DNA of 64,000 nt, from positions 137,801,625 through 137,865,624 of the forward strand of contig CM063284.1 in NCBI GenBank assembly GCA_032173965.1, given 5' to 3'. Shown one piece after another: positions 1-12,837 of this stretch (its first letter is position 1; every line of letters starts with the position of its first letter). This DNA is from Sitta carolinensis (Eukaryota; Chordata; Aves; Passeriformes; Sittidae). The notes beneath the pieces were generated by a model. That model was not told where the DNA came from and made no database searches. It saw only the letters and a list, made by a program, of their open reading frames with translations. A program made the position numbers and the translations under genes.

Positions 1-2164
1 TTGCTCTGCCTTGTTCTAAAGCTGGACTACCTTATTTGTATTGCATTGTTGTGAATGTTGTGAAAATCATAAATGACACCTTTTAAAGCATTTTTATCAG
101 CTGACTTCGTCGTATTTGCCTTTGTAAGCAGGAACATAATTAGAAAAGTAGTTGGGAAAAGTCTCAACTAATACTACAATATTCATAAAAGCATCCTACC
201 AAAAGTTGATTTAGCTCCTCAGCTGAGACCTGGTGAATGAATAATATGGATAAAATGAAGAACACAGATGAAAAATTTTTATATTGGCATGAAAGTAAAA
301 ATCTGAACCCATTTAATGCCATTTTTTTTTTTTTTCTGTATGTTATGGGTGCTCTCATTTAACCTGTCCTTGATATCTAAATTCACTCTGTGAGAGATTT
401 GAAACCTGCTCACATTTGTATACCTCCTAGTTCTGTTATCTAGTCTGTAAGGACTATTATGAGCAATATAATTAATGCAGTGAGCAGTATTTCATATAAT
501 TTAAATGACTACTAATTAATTAATTTCATGTCCAGTTTAGGCATTTAAGGAAGGGGTAAATCCAAGCTTTTCAAGAGTCTATTTCCTTTATGGATGAAGA
601 AAGAAGCAATTACTCCATGAAGAAAATCAGAGAATTGTAAGGAGTAGTACTAAAATATGGCAGCTTTAACGACTCCAAAAGGTCACTCATACAAAATCAG
701 AAAAGAGTTTCAACATCATGCTGAGACAAAGCTATAAAAAATTTATGTAGCCAGGGAGCTTTACTAGGAGCAGGATAAATTATGGTGTTTTGTCTGCACA
801 GAATTTTATTTTCTGAATTATTTACTGGGGGGTGGGGGGGAGAGAAGGGGGAGGTGTTTCTTACTGTGCGTTCTTTTTAAGTTATTTTTTTTTCTCTGTG
901 CGGATTTCATGCTGAATTCCAGATAGATGGCTCTAAAATACCATGTTTGCTTATCTTCAAGGAGGTTGCAAAATGTACAACAGTCTGAATGCTGATTAAG
1001 GTGTTCTGTCTGCATGTCTGAGTTTAGCTATGACTTATCTCTAAAGGCCAAGCATTGAAAACGTGGATTTTGAATAATTATTGTTTTTACAAGAAATAAA
1101 AGAGAAAAAAGGAACTGAACTAAGTCTTACAACTTAGTAAGAAGTAATACAACTGTCAACTGCTATTGTCGATGTGTTTAATAATCCATGTTGTAGTGTA
1201 AAACACAAACTTTCCCTCTTTCCTTTTGGAAATACTCCTTCATTTCTTTGAACCTAGGTCCTGGAAAGGTGTACTGGTTTTCTATTTTCTGCAGTGTTTA
1301 TTCTGTTATCCAAAAACTATCTTGTCTCTTTTTTCTATCTCTTGACACATTTATGTTTCTTTTCTTTCTATCTACAGGGATTTTATAGTTTTTGATGATA
1401 GCACTAAGGTTATTTTATGTTTAGCGTATAACTTGGTTTTCAGATTGCATTTTTAAATCTGCTTTTCAATGGTATTCAATGCTAAAGGAAAGCAAATAAA
1501 ACTCATTTTGTATCTTATATATATTTTCATGATAGCAAAATTCCACCAAGTGAAATTTTTTTTTAAATGTCTGCATTCTCACGTCTACTATTGTTGAAGT
1601 GTTTTCTTCCTTTTGATAGGTGTCTTGTAATTTAAACAGTTTATCTTTTCTTCATTTCACTTTACTCTATACAGCAGCATTTCTTTCCTTTTATTTTTTT
1701 CTTAATGCAGATTCAATTCTTATTTTCCAGTTTTGAGTAAACAATTTTTTTGTGTATTTTACAGGGCATAAAATATTGGGGAATATTTGCAGGGGAATTC
1801 CTCAAGCAGACAGTAAAAACTATATAATCAATAACAGAACAAAATACTATGATGACAATAATGATGATGATGATAATTGAAGAGAATGAAAAGAAGACAG
1901 TTCTTCCTTTAAAATTAAAATAGTAGTATTTACGTAGAGGTTGATAAGCAAATTAAGCTTTGGTATAATTTCTATTTTTCTGGCACAATACTGAATCAAA
2001 AAACATTTTCATTTTAGACAACCAGATGAAAATTTGGCATTCAATTTATAAAGTCTTACCTAAGAGAAATGTAGCATTTGGAATAGCAAATTTCAAAGTT
2101 TTAATTATCATAGCTGTCTTTTCTGACATGCAATTAAACATTTAACTTTTTATCTCTCCTCCAG
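1..2164. other. AT-rich non-coding stretch, no gene seen
   Basis: No open reading frame of convincing length or composition and no recognisable repeat family. Small items: a T tract near 324-335, a G-run cluster at 827-851, and a short GAT-type microsatellite near 1858-1877. The only ORFs are short, low-complexity and not supported. Confidence 0.6.
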
Positions 2165-2711
2165 AACAGAGTTAATTTTCTTCTCTATACCTGGTATGGG
2201 GATGTGTTTTGGATTTGTGTTGGAAAGCATTGACAACACAGGGATTTTTTTTATTATTATTACTGCTGAGCAGTGCTTACACAGAACTAAAGGCCTTTTC
2301 TGCTTCTCAGCCACTCCACCAGCAAGGGTTTGGGGGTACACAAGAAGTTGGGAGGGGACACAGCCAGGAAAGCAGTTCTTTTCTGACCCAAAAGATATTC
2401 CAGACTGTATGGCACTGTGCTCAGCACATCAAACGGGGGAATAAGGAGTGAGGGGGCCTTTCAGAGTGATAGTGTTTGTCTTTCAAGTCACCATCATGCA
2501 TGTTGGAGCCCTGCTTTCCAGAGCACCTCCTTGTCCATTGGAAGTGGTGAATGAATTCCCTGTTCTGCTTTGCTTACACGTGCACCTTCTGGTTTCCCTA
2601 TTAAACTGCCTCTATCTCAAGTGATGTGTTTTCTCACTTTTACTCTTCTGATTGTCTCCCCCATTCCATCAGGGGAGCTGAGCTGCCACCTGGGGTAACA
2701 CCACAACGATC
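2165..2711 (+). mobile_element. ERVL-type solo LTR, plus strand
   Basis: The block is more GC-balanced than its flanks and reads as one avian ERVL-type LTR. Its left part carries the 'cagagttaattttc' motif found just inside the 5' end of this LTR group. Its right part has an ATTAAA polyadenylation signal near 2600 followed by a pyrimidine-rich stretch with 'ttttctcacttttactctt'. It closes with a degenerate terminus, 'taacaccacaacga'. The first bases of the LTR and the target-site duplication are not recognisable, so the left boundary is approximate. There is no adjacent internal viral sequence, which suggests a solo LTR. The two short ORFs inside (2196-2451) are by-products. Family assignment rests on recalled repeat structure, not on a database search. 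Confidence 0.72.
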
Positions 2712-2831
2712 TCTTTGTATGCAAACAGGATATCATGACTGAACACTACACAGTACTGCTGTGATGATACATGGAAAATTGTGGAAGATGAAATACCCTG
2801 TTAGTTAGCTGCATCTAAAGAAATACTTGGC

Positions 2832-2911
2832 ATGATGATGTTCAGTCAAAGATGGGACCTGATGATCTTAGTGGTTGTTTCCAACCTTAATGAGTCCATG
2901 ATTCTATTAAA
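2832..2911 (+). repeat. CR1 LINE 3' tail fragment
   Basis: The segment 'gggacctgatgatcttagtgg' to 'tgagtccatgattcta' matches the 3' terminal region of CR1 LINEs, which end in short ATTCTATG-type repeats. Only about 80 bp remain, the usual result of severe 5' truncation. Confidence 0.65.
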
Positions 2912-2941
2912 TAAACTATGTGGAATTGTCTATTTGGGAAT

Positions 2942-2967
2942 AAAAAAAAAAAAAAAAAAAAAAAAAA
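2942..2967 (+). repeat. poly(A) tract, 26 bp
   Basis: An uninterrupted run of 26 A. It lies about 30 bp beyond the CR1 tail. CR1 does not use a poly(A) tail, so the run is probably an independent mononucleotide microsatellite. Confidence 0.9.
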
Positions 2968-4815
2968 GGAAGATCATTGGAATTTTCTATGTAATGATTT
3001 TTCTCTTTATTTATCAGCTTATGGTCTCTTCTCACTGGTGGATCTTGAATAAATGTATTTTTGGTTTTAAGGCTTCAATAACATGTTAAAGCACAACACT
3101 AGCATGTTCCTCAATCATTGAATAGTCTCTAGGATGCAAAAAACACTTCAGGGCTGTGTAACTAATTACTTCTGACATACACAAGTCGCAAAATAAAAAC
3201 TTCAGGTTCTATGTAGCTGTATAGAGGTTTTTGGGGTTTTTTTTGCATTTGATCAAGAAGATGAAGATTAATACTGAATCAATATTCATCTTGCTCATTT
3301 ACTCATTTGTTCCAATTAGAAATCCAAGGAAATGTCTTTTCTAATTTTGAATCTCTGGAACTCTTCACACAGAAATGAACTCCATTCTTCAACAAAGAAA
3401 TTAATGTAGGGACATAAGCATAAACTCAGCATAGAAAAACTCACACTGGTGATAAAATTGTGATCAGAAATATGGTGTTTGGGTTTCAAGATGTAAGCAA
3501 TGGGTTTGTATATTGACAGCAATTACTGCCAGCAGTTTTGATCAACAAAAACACTAAGTAAATAACAAAGCAAATAATCTTAGCATGGCAGGTAAATTGT
3601 GTTCACTTTAGAAAAGTACAATCAATCATTGTATTGTAGCTCACCAGAAGCTTCCTATCTTCTGTTCCCAGCACAGCATGGTTTGCTGGTGTTAAACACC
3701 AAGAAAATCTATACTGAAAATGGCACTGCTTCTTTACTAATTTACATGGTCTTTGATATTAAATTTATATACATTAGTAAAAATAAATATATCAATAAAT
3801 TTAATAGATTATCCATCTTAAAAAGCAAAGGAAAAAAATCTTAAAAAAACAAAGAAAAAATGTGAAGTCATTTGGGTAAAGCAGTTCATTTTATTAATTC
3901 CATTATTTTACTGCAGTATATTCTAACAGAGAACCCTGTAAAGATCAGAAAGGGTATCTGTCTCAACAGAATTGTCTTTTTCAGTGATGTGGTAATCATA
4001 ATTTTGTATTTCATCACTTGCTGCCCATAAACAAACTATCTCTTAAAGTCACTTGGATTCTCTATTTTAAACTCTTTCTAAGAAGTTTATTTATGGTTGC
4101 TAAAAACATTGTTTCCTTTTCTGAAGCCTTGTCTTGATTTCCCTGGTGACCACTGATAAGAATGTATTTCCCTTCAGCTGTCAGTTTTTCCTACAGTGCT
4201 TTAGAGAGAGAAAGGTCTCCTGTATTGATCTTGTTTTTTTGAATTTGTGTCTTTTAATTTCTTCTATGAGGTAATTTCCGAAGAGATAAAAATGGACTGA
4301 ATCATAACTTTCTTTTGAATACAATGAGTTTTGCTTTTGCAAATGTTTTATTGCTTTTACTGGTGTTCATCCAGGATAAGGTCGAAGTGTCTAAGTAGAA
4401 AGGATCTGCCCTGGATTTGGAGTGATTTGCCTCTGGCACTGTAGCAAACTCCCTGAGAAATGACGAGACTGCATGTGATGAAAGGGAAATAAGTGAATTA
4501 TAAATGACTATGCTTTGCATCTCCTAATGAAGAGCTGACAGAGATATCATATGAATGAAGAATTAAATAGGAGCACTGCTAAGAGGACTTCATGAGACAC
4601 TGTGGGCAATGCACACTACAAGACTAGGGAACATCAAACTCTCCTCCCTTCTGCCTGTCCTGGAGGATTTCTTTCTGAAGATTCAGCATGTTCTAGCTTA
4701 CATGCAAGGTTTCAGAGGAATCCTAGAACTTCTTTAATCAACTAATGCTTATGTGAACTAGAAAGATTAGATTTTTCTGCCTCCTTCAAACCTGTTTTTC
4801 ATGTCTGTGGTTTAG
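2968..4815. other. AT-rich non-coding stretch, nothing recognised
   Basis: No repeat family, RNA gene or believable exon seen. ORFs on either strand are under 85 codons with no family resemblance. Confidence 0.55.
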
Positions 4816-4820
4816 CTTAC
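4816..4820 (+). repeat. Target-site duplication, left copy (CTTAC)
   Basis: CTTAC immediately precedes the TGTC start of the LTR and is repeated exactly at 6178-6182, immediately after its GACA end. A 5-bp duplication is usual for ERVL-type integrations. Confidence 0.85.
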
Positions 4821-5166
4821 TGTCGTAGTTTGAAAAAAAATGAGTTTTTTGAACTTCAGTGGTCAAACCAATGAGTGCTCAGGTTTAAAGACTGGCACCT
4901 GGTGTGGCCACTGAGGACAAGGATCCGCCTCTGAGAACACACAGGGGGTTCAGAGCAGAGGGCTCCCAGGAGAACTCTCTCTTGGTTCCGGTCCCTGAGG
5001 ACGGGCGGATCTCCCCTGCCCAGCTGGGCGGGGAGGGGAAGCCATGCGGGCTGGGCGAGGTAGGCTGGAGCCTTGGGAAGAGAGGGGGAGAGGAAGATCC
5101 TGCAGGATGGAAGGGTGGAGAGAGTGCAAGAACCTTTAGAGGCATCAGGCAGCCTTCTTTTCCCCT

Positions 5167-5167
<1 letters not shown>

Positions 5168-5199
<32 letters not shown>

Positions 5200-5218
5200 A
5201 GAGAGAGAGAGAGAGAGA
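5168..5218 (+). repeat. Poly(C)30 joined to (GA)n inside the LTR
   Basis: Thirty consecutive C, then GG, then about ten GA dinucleotides. A C/GA mirror-like tract of this kind can form unusual DNA structures and is hard to sequence, so its exact length may be unreliable. Confidence 0.92.
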
Positions 5219-6043
5219 CCGTGTCTGTGATCTGTGCACCTTGAAATTTGATATCAGCAGCTGGGCAGCACGGCCGAAGGAGTATGGGGGGTGGTGTGAG
5301 AAGAGTGCCCAACAGCAAAGATACCGTGAGAGTTCTGAGGAAACAAAGCCCAAGATTTTAACCCTTTTCGTAGATGATGGAAACTTTATAAATGCTAATC
5401 CTCCTGAATTTGAAGAAGAAAGATAGAGAGAACTAAGCAGAGATGATGAAAGTTTGTGCAAGTGGAAAATTGTCAGAGAATGCTAAAAAGAATCCTAGGT
5501 GGGAGGAGATGATGGAGTGGCCTTTGGCTGGACTTTTTTGTATAGCCATGGACGGACTCATTTCTATAACACAGAGACTGCATCTGGGGAGAGGCATTGG
5601 CTTGGAGCCAAGAGTGGAGAGTAGTGTGAACAGAGATGAGAGGAAGAGCTCTGTTCTCAAGGCCCCTCGGCCCCAGGGGGTAATACTGGGGGGACTGGTG
5701 TCCCAAAATTTGAGAAGCTGTCGTTTCTTGGAACTAACCAAAGCATCTTTAAAAAAGAGAAACCCTAGGAGCAGCTCTGGTCCATGCACAGTGGTGAGAG
5801 CACTGGACATGGAGGAAGAGGCCACGATGTGGTGCAAGGAAGACTCCTATCTCTCCTTGATGAACTGAGTACTGATTATCGAAAGGGTGGTAATAGATTA
5901 AGAATTAATTATCTAAAAGGTGGTAACGTGATTGGGAATTTTTAGTTTGTTTTAATGTGTTGAGAACTGGAAGGGGGGGGAGGAAGAGTGTTTTTTAAAG
6001 TTTTCATGTTCTTCCGTATGTGTCTTCTTTGCATATTATAAGT

Positions 6044-6049
6044 AATAAA
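6044..6049 (+). promoter_or_regulatory. LTR polyadenylation signal AATAAA
   Basis: AATAAA followed by a T-rich region 130 bp before the LTR 3' end, in the position expected for retroviral polyadenylation. Confidence 0.7.
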
Positions 6050-6177
6050 GTTCTTTTCTTTTGCTTTCTAAATTAGAAACTGTTTTGCTCTGTTTTTGGT
6101 CACATCTCACAGCAAATACCAGGGACAGTATATCCTCATAGGGGCACTGGCCTTGTGCCAACGTCAAACCTTTGACA

Positions 6178-6182
6178 CTTAC
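6178..6182 (+). repeat. Target-site duplication, right copy (CTTAC)
   Basis: Exact match to 4816-4820; see the LTR entry. Confidence 0.85.
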
Positions 6183-9100
6183 CTCTCGCTGTATTCTGTA
6201 ATAGTGCACTTCTCAGAGGAGCTGGAAGTTAAGTGTTTCTAACTTGAGTTAGAAGATCAGCCTTGTTGTTGTATTCCAGGAAAAAGAGAAACTGGGAGTG
6301 ATCCCTTATAAGCTCAACTGTCCCTTGCATGTGTTGCTTAGAAAAAGAAAGCAAATAAATTGTACTAATAAATTGAATGCAGGAGTTTAATTTGTTCTGT
6401 TGGATCTACTTCTATGAGAAGGATGTAACTTTTATGTATATCATAAGCAGACTCTTTTCTTACTGCCCTCAAATAATAAAAAAATTAAAAATCCTTTTGC
6501 TTTTCAAAGTACAGCAGTTCTAAATTGAAATGAAACAAAAGAAATGCAAGGAAATGTGCAACAGGGTTTGCTGACACATATGTGTCGTTATATTCTTGTC
6601 CCCAAACTCATCAACTGGGGCTTTAAATGGGAAGTACATTTCATCCAGAGCCACAATATGGGCTTTGCAAGTGATCTAGAAATTCACGCTGTTTAATAAT
6701 GACATAACAGTATTATGAATCCTGTGATGTTAGAAAAATAAAAGTTATAGATCTTATGCTAAATGTGCCAGAAAAGCTAATATTTTCAACATCTAATTGA
6801 AAAGCTTAAAAAAATTCATCGTAATTTATCCTTATAATATTTTGTAACTTTGTTCATTTCCGTGTTCCCCTACTTCAACCTATTCAAAGGCATAAACTCT
6901 CCTCATTTACAGCTTGAACTGTAACTTAGCACTTATTTCTGTCATTTTAGGAAAAGAAACTACAATGCTCTCTGTCATCTAATCTATTAATTTTCATGTT
7001 TGTACTGGTATAATGAGATTGCTTGCCTACTAAGACACATGAACAAGTTTCAAAGCTGGTCATAAAACCTTTGGGTTTTTTTCATGTCCTCTCTCTTCTG
7101 TATTCATCAGATCAGAGCATTTAACTATGAAAACCCTTCTGCTTCTTGAATCATCTGCTGTGACAGATAACCCAGTCATATAAGTTATTTCACCAACAAA
7201 TTGAAATTTATTATTAAATTGAAGTTTATCATTAAAGTAATTTTTGCATCCCCTTCATCCTTCCTTGCTACCTTCTGATTTATTTCCTTTCACTACATCA
7301 TTGTCACTGAGATACTTTTGGAATATTGTCACTAATTTTTAATTTCTGGGGTAAATAATAATGATAAATTAATAAAAAAAAACCTTATTTGATAGAAAAT
7401 TTCTAATAATATTTTTTCTTCTACCAGCATTTTCCATTTATTGCTAGTGTTTATTTCCCGCATGATTACAGTCCTTCATCTTCCTCTTTTTTTGCCCTTT
7501 TTTGCTTGCCAAATTGCTTTTATTTTCCTTCTCATCCTCCTCCCCTTGTGGCTCTGATACATACAAATTCATTTTTCCAGATTACATGAATCTGATTAAT
7601 AACTGATAGGGCTTCAGGAAATACACTTCAGATTAAACCAACAGGAATCTACCTCTAATGATGGTTCATTCACCATAAATTGTCAACAATATCCAGCAGA
7701 GGTAAATCTGAATGTCCAGCCCTTAAGGGTGGGGCCAGGATTTTTATTTTTTTTTTTTAGCTTGTGAAAGGAACAAAGAACCATTGAAAAAGTTATGTTC
7801 TCCTTGTTGTCCTTTATGGGATAAAATAATACAAAGTGAATCAGTGAATCAATTCTGTGAGGCAGCAGAGTAAAGCTAAGCTATTTGTTATGAAAAGTAC
7901 TTTGAAATCTTCCACCAAGCCCTTATTAAATCACCAGTAGCTGCAACTGGTAAGCATCCTGTACTTCCTCTCAATGTTCAGTCAATAACAGTTAGTTATC
8001 TGTTTAAATTAATGTCCTCTGTCCATGGAGGCAAAATAATTGAAAGCATTAGGAAAATTTGCAATGTTTCATTTTTCCATGATAAAAATTTTTGAATTTT
8101 TTAAGATTCTACCATCTATATCTTAGTAAGTCTTATTCTTCCAAATCCTTTTTCAGAGTAAACTCTATGTTGTCTCCTTTTATCTGTGATTCTGGAGGAG
8201 TCCTTTTCAAGCATTCCCCCTCATTTGGGTGGAGCATGGTAAGGTAAGGCATTATTTGACATAAGCAGCTAGATGTCTTATCCTACCTGAGGACTACTAA
8301 TGCTATTCCCTTTTAGCACTAATGTTTACTACTTCAAGAGCTGCTGAGTCACTGAAGTGAATGACTCACTGACTTTTTCACATTATCTTTTAATTTTGTT
8401 TGCCTTGGATGTATCTACTTGAATGTGTTTAGTAAATGAAAACCAAACAACCCCCTGAGATTCAGAGTAATTTATGCGTCAGAAATGTCAGCTGACTGAA
8501 CAGTTTCTGAACAAATGGAAGACAGGCCAGTGCCATAATTCTTAATACACCCTTGTGATATTCACTGTGGCACCAACTTGAATGGCACTTCAGTACGAAA
8601 GGTCGAATTAACAGCTATTACTTAGCCTAGGTAAAGCTTCTAGTATAGAGTCTTCTGTTGGAAGATTGAAATATCAAGGGAAAAAAGCAATCAACTGGCT
8701 GCCACAAAGGCTGAACCTTTTACAATCATGGATTCTTTACCTAGTTCCATTGCTGCCATTTACAGCTGCCCTGCCCCAGTTGTTTCCACTGATACAATTA
8801 CCTGTGGGGAAGGATTAGGGGAAAAAGTACTTTTTTGTTCCACTTTTTTCTTTCTCTCAAAATTATTTTTATGCAGACCAGTTCCTTCACCTGGAATTTC
8901 TGGAGCTCCCCAAAATTCCTACCAACACAGCTGGTACTACAGAGGGAAGGCCATGTGCAGGATTTTGAGGTCCTTGCCACTTGAAATACAGCCAGGAGAA
9001 AGCTGTGTCAAGTCACAGCCTTATCTATAACCAAGGTAGGAAAAGTAGCTATAAATAATAAATAAAATTAAATTAAAAAAAAAAAAAAAACAAAACTAAA

Positions 9101-10837
9101 GTAATATATTACTGAGTTACTTAAATGAACCCCCTAGCTTTGAAAAATTAAACACCTTTCACAGAAGATGTACGGGGGAACAAAATTAATTTATACTCAT
9201 GCATTGCTCCTTTAACATGTTCACCAAAACATGTTTAAAAAAATCTTAAAATCTGTATAAATTAATCTTTTTTTTTTTTAAGCCTGTTGAAAGGAGAAGG
9301 GTTCCTGAAAATAAAACTCTTAGTAAGTTCCTGTGATTTAATTGCCTTAAACATAAACTTAGGAACTTGACTTTAATCATACTTTCTTGAAAATTGACTG
9401 GTGCCTGAAAAATTTGTGTTACTTGTTATTTTTTGATTTAGTCCTCTTTTCTAACTTTTCAATGTTGTTCTTTCACAGTATAAATGATAGAAAGGTACGG
9501 TACCCTATGGAGAAGTCTGGACATAAAAGCTCTGACTGTAATAAGAATTAGAAGGACAATTTTCTATTTTTTTCACATTTTGGAAGATTGCAAGCCATAA
9601 TATACATCAATAAAATTTGATGCAATTTTTATTTAAAAATAGAATCCCAGAATTCTAAGTTTATTTTGTACTTTGTCAAGCAAGTTTGTTTAACAAAATA
9701 GAAGTTGTTAAACTACTAAATTCAACCTGAGAGAAAAGGTAGTCACGCTAAAGTTCTCAGTGATAGAGAACAGATCCACATTTTTATTTTACACAATATA
9801 ATTCTGAATTCACTGAATGTGCTACAAGTTGTTGAAGTTGTATTGTAAACGTTTAAAATACCCAAAATATAATTGGAGACAAATAAAAAAAATGTTTTAT
9901 GCAATAAAAAATCAATCTTTTATTTGAGTGCTAGTTTATTAAGTGTGAAGAGACATCTTCTAACTTGTAATCATATAAAAAGAAAAATACTCCCATCACC
10001 TGTTTGCCCACTATTATTGCATCATTCAGTTAGAAGGTATTCACAAAATACCTGTCTGGAAGATGTGTATATGGATTCTGAAGTAACTAACGAAAAAACA
10101 GTAACATCTTAAACTTTCATAATATATAATGTTAATATTGACTATTTTATATAGACAATAATAATATAATATTGACTGTCATTTGTGACAAAAACAAATC
10201 TACACTTAGCAAAAGAATAAGTGTTTTAATTTGGAATTGGATTTCACTAGCTCTTACATTAAATGACAGCTGAAAAACTCATGGGAGAAGTATATCATAT
10301 ACATATATGACATTAAAATTTACAGTGAAATAAATTTTTCTAAAGAGTAATATTGCTATCTTGAAAAAAAGATATTGGTATTACCACATGAACTTTTTAT
10401 CTACATCATTACAACCTCAAGGATGATGTTAATTTTTCACAGGGAGTGAACTGTTCATATTTTACACTAGTTGTAGTCTAGTCTGCAAAAATTGTTGATG
10501 TTAGGTATCAAACCACTTTTTTTTTTCCCCAGTTTTACTGAATGCTATGAAATAATGTTATAAATATTCCAAATTTTACTACATATGAATATTATGAAAA
10601 AATGAAATTATGTTGCTCCAAGTAAAACAGAGGGTATCCTTGGTGTCTCCCTGTGAAACTCCTTCAGTTCCTATTTCTTTAATATTTTAGCCACAGATCT
10701 ACATCTCACCAATAATTTAAATTGGAATATATTAAAGAAAAAATATGTGAGAGTAGGATGTTGTCAAGGTTGAGATATTTTTCTTTTATAGTTTTTGAGT
10801 TCCTTATAACCTCATGACAACTTTGTGTTATTACAAG
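6183..10837. other. AT-rich non-coding stretch, no gene seen
   Basis: 4.6 kb without a recognisable gene or transposon. Items: a slightly more GC-balanced patch at 8700-9030 with a 100-codon ORF lacking any family signature; A tracts near 9076-9090; a T tract near 9270. The 8700-9030 patch could be an old unrecognised repeat or a conserved non-coding element, but nothing in it decides. Confidence 0.5.
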
Positions 10838-11627
10838 CTGGACAAGTGGATCCATGTGAACCATGAGGATCAACTGGGCCAAGCCCAAGGTGCTGCACCT
10901 GGGTCAGGGCAACTCCAGGTTTCAATAGAGATGGAGAGCAGCCCTGCCCAGAAGGACTGGGGGTGCTGCTGGATGCGAGGCTGGACATGAGCTGGCAGTG
11001 TGCACTCACAGACCAGAAAGCCAAACGTGCCCTGGGCTGCAGCCAAAGCAGAGTAGGCAGCACGTCCAGGGAGGGGGTTCTGCCTGTTCTACTCTGCTGT
11101 GCTGAGACAACACCTGGATTCCACCTCTGGACTCATCAGTACAGGAAAGAATGGAACTGTTGAAGTGGGTCCAGAGGAGGCCCATGAGAGGATTCTGAGC
11201 TCTCCTGTGAGGAAAGATTGAGACAGCTGGGGCAGTTCAGCCTGGAGAAAAGGGGAAGGGAGGGGTGGGGAGGAGACCATATTTTATCTTTTTGGTATTT
11301 AAAGGTGGTTGTAAGAAAGATGGGGATGGAGTTTTTAGTTGGGCCTGTTGCCATATAACAGGGAATAATGGTTTTCAGCTGAAAAAGGGTAGATTCAGAT
11401 TTGATAGAATGAAGAAATTTTTTTATCATGAGTACAGTAAAACACCAGAAGAGTTTTCCAGGGAGGTGGAAGATGGCCATCCTTGGCAACATTCAGTATC
11501 AGGGTAGATGGGGCTCTGAGCAGTCTGATCTAGTGGGAGATGTTCCTTGTTATTGAAGAGACATTGGATTAAATGACCATCAAAGGCCTTTCCCAACTCA
11601 AACTACTCTATGATCCAAACTACTCAT
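10838..11627 (+). mobile_element. CR1 LINE, 3' part of ORF2 plus 3' end, plus strand
   Basis: About 790 bp matching the CR1 ORF2 region downstream of the reverse-transcriptase active site. It carries the segment around 'gtgctgctggatgcgaggct', the 'tgccctgggctgcagc' block, and the 'gagacagctggggcagttca' block. The CR1 3' end follows, with 'ggattaaatgaccatcaaag' and the terminal 'ctctatgatcc'. The frame is broken by stops and indels, and the endonuclease and most of the reverse transcriptase are missing, so this is a dead 5'-truncated copy. Small ORFs on both strands here (10812-11507) are pieces of it. Confidence 0.88.
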
Positions 11628-12837
11628 GATCCAAAGCCTTAAAGTGCTTTCAGGACCTCTAGAGTACTCTGCCACAGAGCAAGCCTAAGAAATCGAGGAT
11701 ATGAGATCTGAGCTAATTTAATGGGTGTAGGGAGGTACCTTCACACAGGGTGAAAGTCTTTTAGCTGTTTCTTGAAGAAATTATTCAAGGGCTGTATTCC
11801 ATTTTTGATCAGGATTTGATAATTTTTTTAGAGGTTATATGCTTGAAGGCTCAGGTAGTGGCCACATTTTCAAAGCCTCTGCTAACATCTTACGCTTGCC
11901 ATTTTCTACATTTCATTTTTATTCTAGGGTTATTAAAAAAAATTACCTACTTTCTGTGAAAATCTATTTGTTATAGAAATTTATAAAAATTATTATAACA
12001 AGGGGTGTAATAATAGCAGAAAATTCAGCTAGATTGAGTTAGGTAGTATTCAACCTAGTTGTTGCAGTGAAACAAACAAGTTTTACCTCTAGGCAGGCCA
12101 AGATCAATTTGAGCAATTTTTACTCCTGAGGCCCTGAAGAGTAAGACACTGTGGACAACAATGCTATATTTTCAGGGCTACATTAGCTCTAAATGGTTTA
12201 CAATTCATCTTCCTGAGCAAATAGTAGGTATTTTGTGCAGAAGAATCTGAGACAGTCTGGAAAAAATAAAGATTTCCTGATTTTCAGTCAGGATTCCTCT
12301 AGGTGTTTTCAGCCCAATCAAATTACAGTGAATCCAGCAGTCCTTATTGGATGCATGTACAATATTGTCAGGTGCAGTGCAAGGAAGGAAGGTCAAACAC
12401 TTGATTTAACATAGTCTGCTATGGTTCCAGGACCACCATGTAATTATTAGCAACAAATTTTGCACGAGATCCTGGTCCTGGCACAAGCCATGCAAACATG
12501 GAAGGAGCAGCTGGAGAACCTTGCATCCATGGGGAAAGTGATGTGCTTTAAGTGACTCTCTGCTCTGTGGCTTCAGCACTGGTTCCACTGGCAGTGAAAG
12601 TGGTCTGAGCGTATCAGTGGTGCCCTCAGGTGCACAGTGAAGGCCTGTGAGCATGGACACAAGCAAACTGCACCCAAACACCCTTCTCTAACACACCAGC
12701 TATATCATGCAAATGTACCCATTCATGCCTCTGGATTTTGTGTTCGTCCATTTTTCTATCAGAATAAAATTTTTTCTCCTTTTTTGGTCCTCATGATTGA
12801 AAAACCCAGCATTTTCTGAAAAGCTTTTTCCCCATAA
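11628..12837. other. Non-coding stretch between two CR1 copies
   Basis: No gene recognised. 12,400-12,700 is more GC-balanced than its surroundings and carries short ORFs on both strands; it may be a degraded repeat I cannot name. The rest is AT-rich. Confidence 0.45.

Larger units (their letters stand above)
4821..6177 (+). mobile_element. Solo LTR of an avian endogenous retrovirus, 1,357 bp
   Basis: A complete LTR bounded by inverted termini (5' 'tgtcgtagtttga', 3' 'tcaaacctttgaca') and flanked on both sides by the same 5 bp, CTTAC. An AATAAA signal lies at 6044-6049, followed by a T-rich stretch, as at an LTR R/U5 junction. The interior holds a 30-bp C tract (5168-5197) running directly into a GA repeat (5199-5218). 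There is no gag, pol or env sequence next to it, so it is a solo LTR left by recombination between the two LTRs of a provirus. Long ORFs inside (4856-5461 minus, 5443-5868 plus) have no viral protein features and are chance ORFs in GC-balanced sequence. The 5-bp duplication favours an ERVL-like class; the exact family cannot be fixed without a repeat library. Confidence 0.9.

Noticed and set aside
2942..2967. Poly(A) tail of a processed pseudogene
   Set aside because: The upstream sequence is a CR1 tail, not mRNA-like, and no target-site duplication is visible.
4856..5868. ORFs of 108-201 codons on both strands
   Set aside because: They lie within a solo LTR, run through a poly(C) tract and show no protein family.
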